A DNA stretch of 64,000 bases from Oleispirillum sp963678075 (GTDB lineage Bacteria > Pseudomonadota > Alphaproteobacteria > Rhodospirillales > Rhodospirillaceae): positions 124,001 to 188,000 of the forward strand of contig CAXXPK010000003.1 in NCBI GenBank assembly GCA_963678075.2. Direction: 5' to 3'. Under the pieces are notes generated by a model that was not told the DNA's origin, searched no databases, and saw only the letters and a list, made by a program, of their open reading frames with translations. Numbering within the stretch: the first letter of the stretch is position 1; the number at the start of each line of letters is the position of its first letter. The position numbers were made by a program, and so were the translations under genes. Shown piece by piece: positions 19,060-27,648 of this stretch.

Positions 19060-19860
19060 ATGAAAATCGGACTCGTTGGCTGTGCCGGACGCATGGGCCA
19101 GATGCTGGTCAAGCAGGTGCTGGAAACCGAAGGCTGCGAGCCGGCGGGCGGTGTCGAACGCGCCGGGTCGCCCGCCCTTGGCCAGGATATCGGCGTTCTG
19201 GCCGGATGTCCCGCTACTGGTTTGATGTTGGGCGGCGACGCCCGCGCCCTGTTCGCCGTCGCCGACGCGGTGATCGACTTCACCGCGCCCGTCGCCACCC
19301 GCGAGAACGCCAAGCTGGCCGCCGAAACCGGCACCGCCCTGGTGATCGGCACCACCGGCCTGTCCGCCGACGATCTGGCCTTGATCGGCGTCTGCGCCGC
19401 CAGGACCCCGATCATGCAGTCCTTCAACATGAGTCTGGGCGTCAATCTGCTGGCCGTCCTGGTGCGGCAGGCCGCCGCCGCGCTTGGTCCCGACGCCTTC
19501 GATGTCGAAATCGTCGAAATGCATCACAAGCACAAGGTCGATGCGCCGTCCGGCACCGCCCTGCTGCTGGGTCAAGCCGCTGCCGAGGGCCGTGGCGTTG
19601 ATCTTGCGAGTGTCTCGCAGCGCGGCCGCGATGGCATCACCGGCGAACGCAAGACCGGCGACATCGGCTTCGCCTCCCTGCGCGGCGGCGACGTGGTCGG
19701 CGAACACACGGTGATTCTGGCGGGCGCGGGCGAACGCATCGAACTGACCCATCGCGCCACGCAGCGGGCCATCTTTGCCGCCGGCGCGGTGCGTGCCGCG
19801 AAATGGCTGGCGGGCCGCGAACCCGGACTCTACACCATGACCGACGTATTGGGACTGTAG
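19060..19860 (+). CDS. dapB: 4-hydroxy-tetrahydrodipicolinate reductase
   Basis: 266-residue NAD(P)H-dependent enzyme of the lysine and meso-diaminopimelate pathway. The N-terminal Rossmann motif is IGLVGCAGRMGQML. The substrate-binding signature is EMHHKHKVDAPSGTALLLG, containing the catalytic His and Lys. GERKTGDIGFASLRGGDVVGEHTV completes the family pattern. Full length. The dnaK-dnaJ-dapB-nth order is common in Rhodospirillales. Confidence 0.97.
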   Translation: MKIGLVGCAGRMGQMLVKQVLETEGCEPAGGVERAGSPALGQDIGVLAGCPATGLMLGGDARALFAVADAVIDFTAPVATRENAKLAAETGTALVIGTTGLSADDLALIGVCAARTPIMQSFNMSLGVNLLAVLVRQAAAALGPDAFDVEIVEMHHKHKVDAPSGTALLLGQAAAEGRGVDLASVSQRGRDGITGERKTGDIGFASLRGGDVVGEHTVILAGAGERIELTHRATQRAIFAAGAVRAAKWLAGREPGLYTMTDVLGL

Positions 19861-19879
19861 GAACAAGAAGGGCAAAGGC

Positions 19880-20060
19880 CAGGGCTTCGCGCCCTGGACC
19901 CGGCAAGGGGCTCAGCCCCTTGCATCCCATGAGTCTTGTTCTTGCGCGGAGCGCGAGAAAACGGTCGCGCGGCGTGAAGGATGACAGCCGCTTACGCGGC
20001 GAAAAACAAAAAGGGGTCAAGGGGTCGGCGACCCCTTGCGGGTGCGGGCTGAGCCCACGG
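19880..20060. repeat. intergenic hairpin repeats (family 2, copy 1, plus a GC hairpin pair)
   Basis: The dapB-nth gap holds stacked hairpins: CCAGGGCTTCGCGCCCTGG, AAGGGGCTCAGCCCCTT and GGGTCGGCGACCCCTT. Between them, 19941-20011 matches a dispersed repeat also seen at 25608-25676 and, inverted, at 43086-43147: a GCGCGgAGCGC hairpin, a variable spacer, GTGAAG, then AGCCGCTT-loop-GGCGAAAAACaAA. REP-like; function unknown. Confidence 0.6.
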
Positions 20061-20077
20061 GTTTTACCGGGAGCCGG

Positions 20078-20731
20078 ATGATGATTGCCGAGGACATCCA
20101 CGCGTTGTTCGCACGGCTGCGAGCCGAAAACCCCGAACCCGTGGGCGAATTGTATTACGTCAATCTCTATACCCTGTTGGTGGTGGTGGTGTTGTCGGCG
20201 CAGGCCACCGACAAGGGCGTCAACAAGGCGACCGTGCCGCTGTTCGCGACGGTGGATACCCCGGCCAAGATGGTCGCCCTGGGGGAGGACGCCCTGGCCC
20301 AGGCGATCAGGACCATCGGCCTTTACAAGACCAAGGCCAAGTACGTCGTTGCGCTAAGCCAACAATTGATGGACCTTTTTGGTGGCGAGGTTCCGAAGGA
20401 CCGCGCGGCTCTGGAAACCCTGCCCGGGGTTGGGCGCAAGACCGCTAACGTGGTTCTGAACATTGCCTTCGGCGTGCCGACGATCGCGGTCGATACCCAT
20501 GTCTTTCGCGTCGGCAATCGCACCGGACTGGCGCCGGGAAAGACGCCCTTGGATGTGGAACGGGGCCTGGAAGCGGCGATTCCCGCCGAATTCAAGCGGC
20601 ACGCCCACCACTGGCTGATCTTGCACGGGCGTTATGTTTGCACCGCGAGGGCCCCGAAGTGCGCGGTTTGCGCGATCGCCGATCTGTGTCATTTCGATAA
20701 CAAAACGGTCTGGCGCAAGGGGCGCTCGTGA
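20078..20731 (+). CDS. nth: endonuclease III
   Basis: 217-residue DNA glycosylase/AP lyase that removes oxidised pyrimidines in base-excision repair. The helix-hairpin-helix LETLPGVGRKTANVVL holds the catalytic Lys; VDTHVFRVGNRTGLA holds the catalytic Asp. The C-terminal [4Fe-4S] loop has the expected spacing CxxxxxxCxxCxxxxxC (CTARAPKCAVCAIADLC). The start is the first of two adjacent ATGs, with GGGAG upstream. It is convergent with, and overlaps by 43 bases, the lipoprotein gene on the other strand. Confidence 0.96.
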   Translation: MMIAEDIHALFARLRAENPEPVGELYYVNLYTLLVVVVLSAQATDKGVNKATVPLFATVDTPAKMVALGEDALAQAIRTIGLYKTKAKYVVALSQQLMDLFGGEVPKDRAALETLPGVGRKTANVVLNIAFGVPTIAVDTHVFRVGNRTGLAPGKTPLDVERGLEAAIPAEFKRHAHHWLILHGRYVCTARAPKCAVCAIADLCHFDNKTVWRKGRS

Positions 20732-21153
20732 CGGACTTGCCAGACCTCGCCCAGACAGGCGCCGGGGGGGATTTTCTTCACTTGCCGCAGGCGCTCCTGG
20801 ACATAGACGACCCGCGCGCCCCGGCCCTCGTCGAACAGGAAGACATCGACGAAGCAGCGGGGGCGGTCGTAGAGCCAGACCTCGGCCGGGGGATCGATGC
20901 GCTTGCGGCTGGGATCGCCGAAGACGGCCTCCACGCCCGCTCCGTCCAGGCCGTTCAAAAGCGCGCCGTTCATCTCGCGCCGAGCGCCGGGCGGTGCATC
21001 CAGGCGGACCGGAGATCGCGGGTCCGCCAGCGACGCCAGCGCCCGTTCCAGGGCGGGGTCGATGCGCGGACGACCATCCAACGCGCCGCCGGCGCAGGCG
21101 GAGGTCAACAGGGCAAGGCCAAGTGCCGCGAACGGTCGAAACCGCTGCGGCAT
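20689..21153 (-). CDS. small lipoprotein of unknown function
   Basis: 154 residues from the ATG at 21153 (an alternative is at 21171). It has a lipoprotein signal (FAALGLALLTSACAGG, lipobox LTSAC) followed by a compact domain with VEAVFGDPSRKRIDPPAEVWLYDRP and CFVDVFLFDEG-ARVVYVQER. This resembles the short SmpA/Bam E-like lipoproteins predicted in alphaproteobacteria downstream of nth, but I cannot name a family. It follows the bactofilin gene on the minus strand by 25 bases. Confidence 0.75.
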   Translation of the reverse strand: MPQRFRPFAALGLALLTSACAGGALDGRPRIDPALERALASLADPRSPVRLDAPPGARREMNGALLNGLDGAGVEAVFGDPSRKRIDPPAEVWLYDRPRCFVDVFLFDEGRGARVVYVQERLRQVKKIPPGACLGEVWQVRHERPLRQTVLLSK

Positions 21154-21178
21154 CGGGCGAAAGGGGGACAAGATCCGG

Positions 21179-21832
21179 TCAGCCTTGGGAGGGGTCGGAG
21201 GGATTTTCCCCCGCCGTCTCGTCGGCCTGACCGATCAGCCCCTTGACCGGGGCGCTTTTGCGCGGCATCGGCGCCAGTGTGCCCTCGATCACGCCGCCCC
21301 GTTCCATTACGATGTTGGCGTAATGGATGGTGCCGCGCACCACGCCGCCGGGCTTGACGGTGGCGGTATCGGAAACCGTCAGGTTGCCGTCGAAAAGCCC
21401 TGAAATCTCGGCGTTGGCGGCGGTGGCGGTGCCCTTGAAGACGCCGCCGCGATTGATGATGACGGTCCGTGCCTCGGTCAAGTCGGCTTCGACCTGGCCT
21501 TCGACGACCAAGTAGTCGCACGAGGAAATTGCGCCCGACAGGCGGATTTCGCGGCCCACCACCAGCCGTTTGCCGTCGCCGGCCAGTCCTTCCGGCGTGG
21601 CGGGTTTTCTTTGCGCGCCGGGAATGTCGAGGACGCGGCGCGGAATCTCGTTGCGGAAGGGCTGAGTCGGAGATTGGGGCGCGGAGGGTTTGCTCGGCAT
21701 GTGGCTACCCCTTTTTGAGAAAGGCTTGAGCGGTGGCGCGGTGGTCGGCGTTTCGGTGGACGCGACCTCGGCCGGCGTGTCTTGGGCTCCGTCCGGCGCA
21801 CGCGCCGGTCCCAACCCGGACAGTCGAAACAT
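21179..21832 (-). CDS. bactofilin-family polymer-forming protein
   Basis: 217 residues. The C-terminal half is a bactofilin (DUF583) beta-helix: LVVGREIRLSGAISSCDYLVVEG, VEADLTEARTVIINRGGVFKG, AEISGLFDGNLTVSDTATVKPGG. The N-terminal 80 residues are disordered and proline-rich. Bactofilins polymerise without nucleotide and organise cell-wall enzymes or stalk and polar structures. The start at 21832 has a strong GAGGGAGA site seven bases upstream; an internal ATG at 21700 is an alternative. Confidence 0.85.
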   Translation of the reverse strand: MFRLSGLGPARAPDGAQDTPAEVASTETPTTAPPLKPFSKRGSHMPSKPSAPQSPTQPFRNEIPRRVLDIPGAQRKPATPEGLAGDGKRLVVGREIRLSGAISSCDYLVVEGQVEADLTEARTVIINRGGVFKGTATAANAEISGLFDGNLTVSDTATVKPGGVVRGTIHYANIVMERGGVIEGTLAPMPRKSAPVKGLIGQADETAGENPSDPSQG

Positions 21833-21878
21833 ATCGGTTCTCCCTCGTTGTTCCGCAGCGACCCCCGCCTTGGTCCGG

Positions 21879-22559
21879 TCAGCGCCGGTTGGCGGTGTTG
21901 TTGTCGAGAGGGTCGCGCAAGGTTTCCAGCATGTGGACCATGAAGATCATCGCCACCACCGGAACCACGGCGCCGAACACCGGCACCATCATGCCGATCG
22001 CGAACACCAGGCCCGCCCCCCACAGTCGAGCGAAATGTTGCTTGCTCAACGCATTGGTCTATTTCAGATCGATGCGACGAACCGCGACCATTTCGAAATA
22101 CTCGACGGACACAAGATAGCCGTTGAGGGCGATGAAGACAAAGATATTCACGCCGGGAATGATGAACGTTAACAACAGAGTCAGCAGAAGTGTTTTTCCG
22201 GCGAAGTTGATGGTTCCGATCAGGATTTCCGAAAACGGCTGGGCGCGTCCGGGTCCGCGTTCGGGATAATACAGGGCCTCGACGCGGCGGCAGATCGGTT
22301 CGGTGAACAGGCTCATCAACACGGTGACCACCGCGGGATAAATCAGGCCGCCGATCAAGACCGCGACCAAACCGCTCGCCGTGGCGATCAGTGTGCTCAG
22401 GGTTTCGCTGTCGGTATGGGCCAGAAGCCGCACGCCCCACCAGGTTAACCCGATGAGGCAAAAGTATAAAACCAGGGCGAGCCCCAGGCACCTCCAGACC
22501 ACGCCACGGGTTCGTGGGTCGTAGAGTTGCGCGAAGGATTTGACAAACAAGTCGAACAT
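21879..22559 (-). pseudogene. EI24/CysZ-like membrane protein with in-frame amber codon
   Basis: EI24-domain integral membrane protein (CysZ-like fold). From the ATG at 22559 it has four clear hydrophobic segments (LALVLYFCLIGLTWWGVRLL, LIATASGLVAVLIGGLIYPAV, LLLTLLLTFIIPGVNIFVFI) and the family block NGYLVSVEYFEMVAVRRIDLK. A TAG at 22061-22059 then interrupts, but the same frame continues for another 59 codons (LSKQHFARLWGAGLVFAIGM, VVPVVAMIFMVHMLETLRD) to a TGA at 21879. That tail matches the normal end of the family, so a CAG-to-TAG change is likely. Without read-through the last membrane helix is lost. Confidence 0.75.
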
Positions 22560-22680
22560 GGTTAGGGCAGCCCTCGAATTGTGCTCTCCGGGTGTCATGG
22601 AACGGAAACCCGGGGATGGCTTGTGATTGGTTCGTGGCTGACTATACTGCGCGCAAACCGACGACCGAAGGAGATCGCAT

Positions 22681-23682
22681 ATGGTATCGACGGAAATTGT
22701 TGCCCACGACGTGGTTGCCGTTGGCAATGCCATCGTGGACGTTCTGGCGCACGCCGACGAATCCTTCCTGGCCGCCCAAGGCATGGACAAGGGCGTGATG
22801 ACCCTGGTCGATGCCGAACGTGCCGAGTCAATCTATCAAGCCATGGGGCCGGGTGTCGAGTGTTCGGGCGGGTCCGCCGCCAATACCACGGCGGTGATCG
22901 CCGCGCTGGGCGGTTTCCCCGCCTATATCGGAAAGGTGCGCGACGATTTATTGGGGACCGTTTTCCGCCACGACATCGAACGGGCCGGCGTTGCCTTCGG
23001 TTGTGTCCCCAGCGGAAACGGGGCCTCGACCGCGCGCTGCCTGATTCTGGTCACCGATGACGCGCAGCGGACCATGAACACCTATTTGGGCACTTGCCGC
23101 GAATTGACCTCCGCCGATATCGACGAGGGTTTGATCGCCGCCGCCAAGGTGGTCTATCTGGAAGGCTATCTATGGGACGAGCCGGAGGCCAAGGCCGCGA
23201 TGATCAAGGCTTGCCGCGTCGCCCGCGCCGCCGGGCGCGAGGTTGCGCTGTCCCTTTCGGATCCCTTCTGCGTCAATCGCCACCGCGCCGAGTTTCAGGA
23301 TCTGGTGCGCCGCGAGGTCGATATTCTGTTCGCCAACAAGGATGAAGCCCTGGCCTTGTTCGAGGCCCCGGACTTCGACGCCGCGCTGGATAGTCTTCGT
23401 CCCCATGTGCGGATCGCCGCGATTACCCGTGGCGCCAAGGGCTGCGTGGTGATCGCGGGCGACACCACCCACGCGGTGGCGACGGAAGCGGTCGCCGAGG
23501 TGGTGGATACCTCCGGCGCGGGCGACGCCTTTGCCGCCGGTTTCCTGCGCGCCCACACCCAAGGCCACGGCCCCGATGTTTGCGGGCGCTTGGGCAACCT
23601 GGCGGCGGGACGAATAATCACCCATTTTGGGGCCAGGCCGGAACGGCCGATGGCCGAACTTTATGCGCGGGCGACGGCGTAA
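22681..23682 (+). CDS. PfkB-family carbohydrate/adenosine kinase
   Basis: 333-residue ribokinase-fold enzyme, most like alphaproteobacterial adenosine kinases (ATP + adenosine to AMP + ADP). Signatures: VVAVGNAIVDVLA near the N-terminus, the substrate-side GGSAANTTAVIAALGG, and the C-terminal PfkB motif VVDTSGAGDAFAAGFL with the catalytic Asp and anion hole. Complete. It stands alone with its own upstream region and is followed 43 bases later by typA. Confidence 0.9.
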   Translation: MVSTEIVAHDVVAVGNAIVDVLAHADESFLAAQGMDKGVMTLVDAERAESIYQAMGPGVECSGGSAANTTAVIAALGGFPAYIGKVRDDLLGTVFRHDIERAGVAFGCVPSGNGASTARCLILVTDDAQRTMNTYLGTCRELTSADIDEGLIAAAKVVYLEGYLWDEPEAKAAMIKACRVARAAGREVALSLSDPFCVNRHRAEFQDLVRREVDILFANKDEALALFEAPDFDAALDSLRPHVRIAAITRGAKGCVVIAGDTTHAVATEAVAEVVDTSGAGDAFAAGFLRAHTQGHGPDVCGRLGNLAAGRIITHFGARPERPMAELYARATA

Positions 23683-23725
23683 TCCGCCGCAGACGCCCAC
23701 GTCAACCTGGACAGGACACGAGTTT

Positions 23726-25546
23726 ATGCAGCGTCGCAATATCGCGATCATTGCGCACGTCGACCACGGTAAAACCACCCTGGTTGACAATTTGTTGAAG
23801 CAGAGCGGCACCTTCCGCGTCAATCAGGCGGTTGCCGAACGCGCCATGGATTCCAATGATCTGGAACGCGAACGCGGCATCACCATCCTGGCGAAGTGCA
23901 CGTCGGTGCTGTGGAACGACATCCGCATCAACATCGTCGATACCCCCGGCCACGCCGACTTCGGCGGCGAGGTCGAACGCATCCTTGGCATGGTCGATGG
24001 CGTGGTGGTCCTGGTGGACGCCGCCGACGGCCCGATGCCGCAGACCAAGTTCGTGGTCGGCAAGGCGTTGAAGCTGGGCCTGCGCCCGATCGTCGTGATC
24101 AACAAGGTGGATCGCGGCGACGCCCGCCCCGACGAGGTTCATGACGAAATCTTCGATCTGTTCGCCGCATTGGACGCCAGCGAGGAGCAGTTGGACTTTC
24201 CGATGCTCTATGCGGTGGGGCGCAGCGGCTGGGCGGTGAAGTCCCTGGACGATCCGCACGTTGACCTGACGCCGTTGTTCGAACTGATCGTCGTGCATGT
24301 GCCGCAGCCGACCGCCCATCCGGACAAGCCGTTCCGGATGTTGGCGACGACGCTGGAGGCCGACCCCTATCTCGGTCGGGTTTTGACCGGCCGCATCCTT
24401 GACGGCACGCTCGTCCGCAACATGGCGATCAAGGCGCTGCGCCATGACGGCAAGCAGGTCGAGGTTGCCCGCGCCAGCCAAATCCTGGCCTTCCGTGGGC
24501 TGGGCCGCGTTCCGGTGGAATCGGCGGAAGCGGGCGATATCGTCGCCCTGGCCGGGTTCACCGACGCTACCGTCGCCGATACCCTGTGCGCGCCGGACGT
24601 GACCGAGCCCCTGGAAGCGCAGCCGATCGATCCGCCGACCCTGGCGATGACCTTTTCGGTCAACGATTCGCCCCTGGCCGGGCGGGAAGGCACCAAGGTC
24701 ACCGGTCGCATGATCGGCGAACGCCTGAAGCGCGAGGCCGAGGGTAACGTCGCCCTGACGGTCAAGGAATCCGCCGATCGCGATGCCTTTGAAGTCGGCG
24801 GCCGCGGCGAACTGCAACTGGGCGTGCTGATCGAGACCATGCGGCGCGAAGGCTTCGAGCTGTCGGTGTCGCGCCCGCGCGTTTTATTCCGCGAGGACCC
24901 GGTCACCGGCGAACGGCAGGAGCCGATCGAGGAAGTGGTGATCGACGTTGACGAGGAATACTCGGGCGCGGTGGTCGATAAGATGTCGCAGCGCAAGGCG
25001 GAAATGACCGAAATGCGGCCCTCCGGCGGCGGCAAGATGCGTTTGATCTTCCTGGCGCCGTCGCGCGGTCTGATCGGCTATCACTCGGAATTCATGACCG
25101 ATACGCGTGGAACCGGCGTGATGAACCGCCTGTTCCACGCCTATGGCGCCTGCAGGGGTCCGATCGAGGGTCGTCGCAATGGCGTGCTGATCTCCACCGG
25201 GCAGGGAGCGACCGTGCCGTATGCCCTGTGGTACATTCAGGAACGCGGCCCGTTGTTCCTTGGCGCGGGCATCGACGTCTACACCGGCATGATCATCGGC
25301 GAAAACGCCCGGGGCCATGACCTGGAGGTCAACCCGCTGAAGGCCAAGCAGTTGACCAATATCCGAACCACCAGCAAGGACGAGGCGGTAACCCTGACGA
25401 CGCCGCGCCGGCTTGGTCTGGAAGAGGCGCTGTCCTACATCGAGGACGACGAGCGGGTCGAGGTGACGCCCCAGAACATCCGTCTGCGCAAGGCGATTCT
25501 GGATCCCAACGACCGCAAGCGCGCCGCCCGCGCCGCCCGCGACTGA
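23726..25546 (+). CDS. typA: ribosome-associated translational GTPase TypA/BipA
   Basis: 606-residue GTPase of the EF-G superfamily that acts on ribosome assembly and stress adaptation. G1 is AHVDHGKTTLVDNLL, the switch region is RERGITILAKCTSV, G3 is DTPGHADFGGEVER, and G4 is NKVDR. Domains II, III and V follow, then the BipA-specific C-terminal domain (TGQGATVPYALWYIQERG, NIRTTSKDEAVTLT). The start at 23726 (MQRRNIAIIAHVDHG) is the family start. Full length and intact. Confidence 0.97.
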   Translation: MQRRNIAIIAHVDHGKTTLVDNLLKQSGTFRVNQAVAERAMDSNDLERERGITILAKCTSVLWNDIRINIVDTPGHADFGGEVERILGMVDGVVVLVDAADGPMPQTKFVVGKALKLGLRPIVVINKVDRGDARPDEVHDEIFDLFAALDASEEQLDFPMLYAVGRSGWAVKSLDDPHVDLTPLFELIVVHVPQPTAHPDKPFRMLATTLEADPYLGRVLTGRILDGTLVRNMAIKALRHDGKQVEVARASQILAFRGLGRVPVESAEAGDIVALAGFTDATVADTLCAPDVTEPLEAQPIDPPTLAMTFSVNDSPLAGREGTKVTGRMIGERLKREAEGNVALTVKESADRDAFEVGGRGELQLGVLIETMRREGFELSVSRPRVLFREDPVTGERQEPIEEVVIDVDEEYSGAVVDKMSQRKAEMTEMRPSGGGKMRLIFLAPSRGLIGYHSEFMTDTRGTGVMNRLFHAYGACRGPIEGRRNGVLISTGQGATVPYALWYIQERGPLFLGAGIDVYTGMIIGENARGHDLEVNPLKAKQLTNIRTTSKDEAVTLTTPRRLGLEEALSYIEDDERVEVTPQNIRLRKAILDPNDRKRAARAARD

Positions 25547-25559
25547 GGTTGAAACTAAA

Positions 25560-25744
25560 TGGTTCAGAGGGACGCGGTCCCTCCGGGCCTCCCGTTCCTT
25601 GGGTTTTTGCGCGAAGCGCCATAAAATCATCGTGTCCACGTGAAGATCGGTAGCCGCTTTGTGGCGAAAAACCAAAGTCATGGGGGCTGGGGATCGAGTC
25701 ACCAGCGGGGTCCGGGGCGGAGCCCCGGGAGCATCGGCGGTTTC
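25560..25744. repeat. intergenic hairpin repeats (family 2, copy 2)
   Basis: The typA-MFS gap begins with a GGGACGCGGTCCC hairpin and contains the second copy of the dispersed family at 25608-25676: GCGCGAAGCGCCATAAAATC, spacer, GTGAAG, then AGCCGCTTTGTGGCG with an A-rich tail. A CCGGGGCGGAGCCCCGG hairpin follows at about 25711-25728. No gene seen. Confidence 0.6.
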
Positions 25745-27067
25745 ATGACGATAACGAAACGAATCGCGCGTCTATGGGATTTGGCCGGGGTTTACCGGGA
25801 TCGGCGGATTGCTGCGGTGGTGGTCTTTGGGATCGCCAGCGGCCTGCCTTCGCCGCTGTTGATGGCCAATCTGTCGATTCGGCTGGCGGACGAAGGGTTC
25901 AGCCGGACCTCGATCGCCGCCTTCGGCGCGATGGCCGCCCCCTATGCCGTGAATTTTCTGTGGGCGCCGGTGTTCGACCGCATGCGACCGCCGCTGTTGG
26001 CGCGGCTGGGGCAGCGACGCGGCTGGCTGGTCTGGACCCTGGTCGCGTTGATTTCGACGCTTCTTCTTCTGGGGCGTCAGGATCCGGCGGCCGGTCTGTC
26101 GGCGATGGCCGTGTTCGCGGTGGCGGCGGCCTTTGCCTCCGCCTCCCTCGACGTGGTGGTCGATGCCTATCGCATCGAGATTCTGGACCCGCCGCAGATG
26201 GCGGCGGGATCGGCGGCGTCGATTCTGGGTTGGCATTTGGGTGGCACCGTGATCGGCGGCGCGGGCGGTCTGTTGATTGCCGCCCGCCTCGGCTGGCCGG
26301 TTGCCTATGCGTTGCTGGCGGGGTTTTTGGCTCTGCCATTGGCCGCAGTGTTCCTGATTCGCGAACCGAAGGTGGATCGTCCGCCGAAGCCCGCGACCGG
26401 GCGCGGCATGGGCGCGGCGCTGGCCGAGGCGGTGGCGACGCCGCTGGGCAAGCTGATGCAACGGCCTTTGTGGGCGGAACTGCTGGCCTTTATCGTGTTG
26501 TTCAAGCTGGGCGACGCGATGCTGGGACGGATGAGCGGTATCTTTTACCGCGAGATGGGTTTCGATTACGTAACGATCGCCGAGGTCAGCAAGATCTATG
26601 GCATCGGCGCGGCCCTGGCCGGGGGCGTTCTGGGGGGGGTGGCGCTGCGGGCGATCGGCGCCGGGCGCGGCCTGTTCGTTGCTGGCGTGGCGACGAGCCT
26701 GACCAACCTGCTGTTCGCGGGTCTGGCCGCCGACCCCAGCCGTGCCTGGTTCATCCTGGCGGTGACGGGCGACGGTTTGACCACGGGCTTCGCGGTGGTC
26801 GCCTTCGTCGCGTTTCTGTCGCGGTTGTGCGATGCCGGATATGCTGCGACGCAATACGCGCTGCTGGCGTCGATCGGCAATCTGGCGCGGATCGTGATGG
26901 CTGGAACGGCGGGCTGGATGGTTGACCGCCTGCACGGCGACTGGCAGGCTTTCTTCGTGATGACCGCGCTGCTGGCCGTTCCCGGGCTGGCGATCCTTGC
27001 CCATGTTCTGAAAAAAACCCGGATGGGAGACGGGGGCTTCTCTCGCACCAACAGGAAAAATCCATGA
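25745..27067 (+). CDS. AmpG-like MFS transporter
   Basis: 440-residue major-facilitator protein with about 12 membrane helices. The N-terminal signature (FGIASGLPSPLLMANLSIRLADEGFS, then APYAVNFLWAPVFDRM) is that of AmpG-type permeases, which import anhydromuropeptides for wall recycling; ASASLDVVVDAYRIEIL is also typical. Substrate specificity cannot be read from sequence. Its TGA overlaps the ATG of ppa (ATGA), an unusual coupling. An in-frame extension upstream of 25745 runs through the repeat and is rejected. Confidence 0.85.
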   Translation: MTITKRIARLWDLAGVYRDRRIAAVVVFGIASGLPSPLLMANLSIRLADEGFSRTSIAAFGAMAAPYAVNFLWAPVFDRMRPPLLARLGQRRGWLVWTLVALISTLLLLGRQDPAAGLSAMAVFAVAAAFASASLDVVVDAYRIEILDPPQMAAGSAASILGWHLGGTVIGGAGGLLIAARLGWPVAYALLAGFLALPLAAVFLIREPKVDRPPKPATGRGMGAALAEAVATPLGKLMQRPLWAELLAFIVLFKLGDAMLGRMSGIFYREMGFDYVTIAEVSKIYGIGAALAGGVLGGVALRAIGAGRGLFVAGVATSLTNLLFAGLAADPSRAWFILAVTGDGLTTGFAVVAFVAFLSRLCDAGYAATQYALLASIGNLARIVMAGTAGWMVDRLHGDWQAFFVMTALLAVPGLAILAHVLKKTRMGDGGFSRTNRKNP

Positions 27068-27595
27068 ATATCGATAAAATTTCGATGGGCTAAGAATCCG
27101 CCGCACGACATCAACGTAATCGTCGAGGTTTCGTTGCTGGCGGATCCCGTGAAGTACGAAATGGACAAGGAATCAGGCGCCATTGTGGTGGACCGCTTTC
27201 TGCACACCGCCATGCATTATCCCTGCAACTACGGGTTCGTTCCCCATACCCTGTCCGAGGATGGTGATCCGGTGGACATGCTGCTGCTGGGCCGGTTGCC
27301 GGTGATTCCCGGCGCGGTGGTGCGGGCCCGCCCGGTCGGCGTGCTGCGCATGGAAGACGAAAAGGGGATGGACGAAAAGCTGCCGTGCGTGCCGCACGAA
27401 GTCCTGAAGTCGTTCTATTCGACGGTCCGGGATTATACCGACGTGGCGCCCCTGGATCTGCAACGGCTGGAACACTTCTTCGCCCACTACAAGGACCTGG
27501 AAAACGGCAAGCGGGTGAAGATTCAGGGCTGGGGCAATGTCGAGGAAGCCAAGCAGGTTCTGGTCGAGGCGATCGCCCGCGCCGCTGCGGAATAG
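27064..27595 (+). CDS. ppa: inorganic pyrophosphatase, frameshift at codon 10
   Basis: Soluble family I pyrophosphatase (PPi to 2 Pi), normally essential. The ATG at 27064 starts the expected MNIDKISMG, but the next codon is TAA. Removing one T at about 27091 restores KNPPHDINVIVEVSLLADPV and the rest. The downstream part is intact: YEMDKESGAIVVDRFLHTAMHYPCNYGFVPHTLSEDGDPVDMLLL, with the metal-binding Asp cluster. A TTG at 27134 could start a shortened protein lacking the first beta strand. Since the gene should be essential, a sequencing error or compensating second copy is as likely as true inactivation. Confidence 0.85.
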
Positions 27596-27610
27596 ACCCG
27601 GACGCGGCAA

Positions 27611-27648
27611 AAAGAAAAAGACCGGGGTGTAAACCCCGGCCTTTTTTT
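27611..27648. terminator. bidirectional rho-independent terminator between ppa and phoU
   Basis: CCGGGG, loop TGTAAA, CCCCGG followed by CTTTTTTT on the plus strand and by CTTTTTCTTTTT on the minus strand. It ends both convergent genes; the phoU stop codon lies inside the T-rich tail. Confidence 0.9.
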
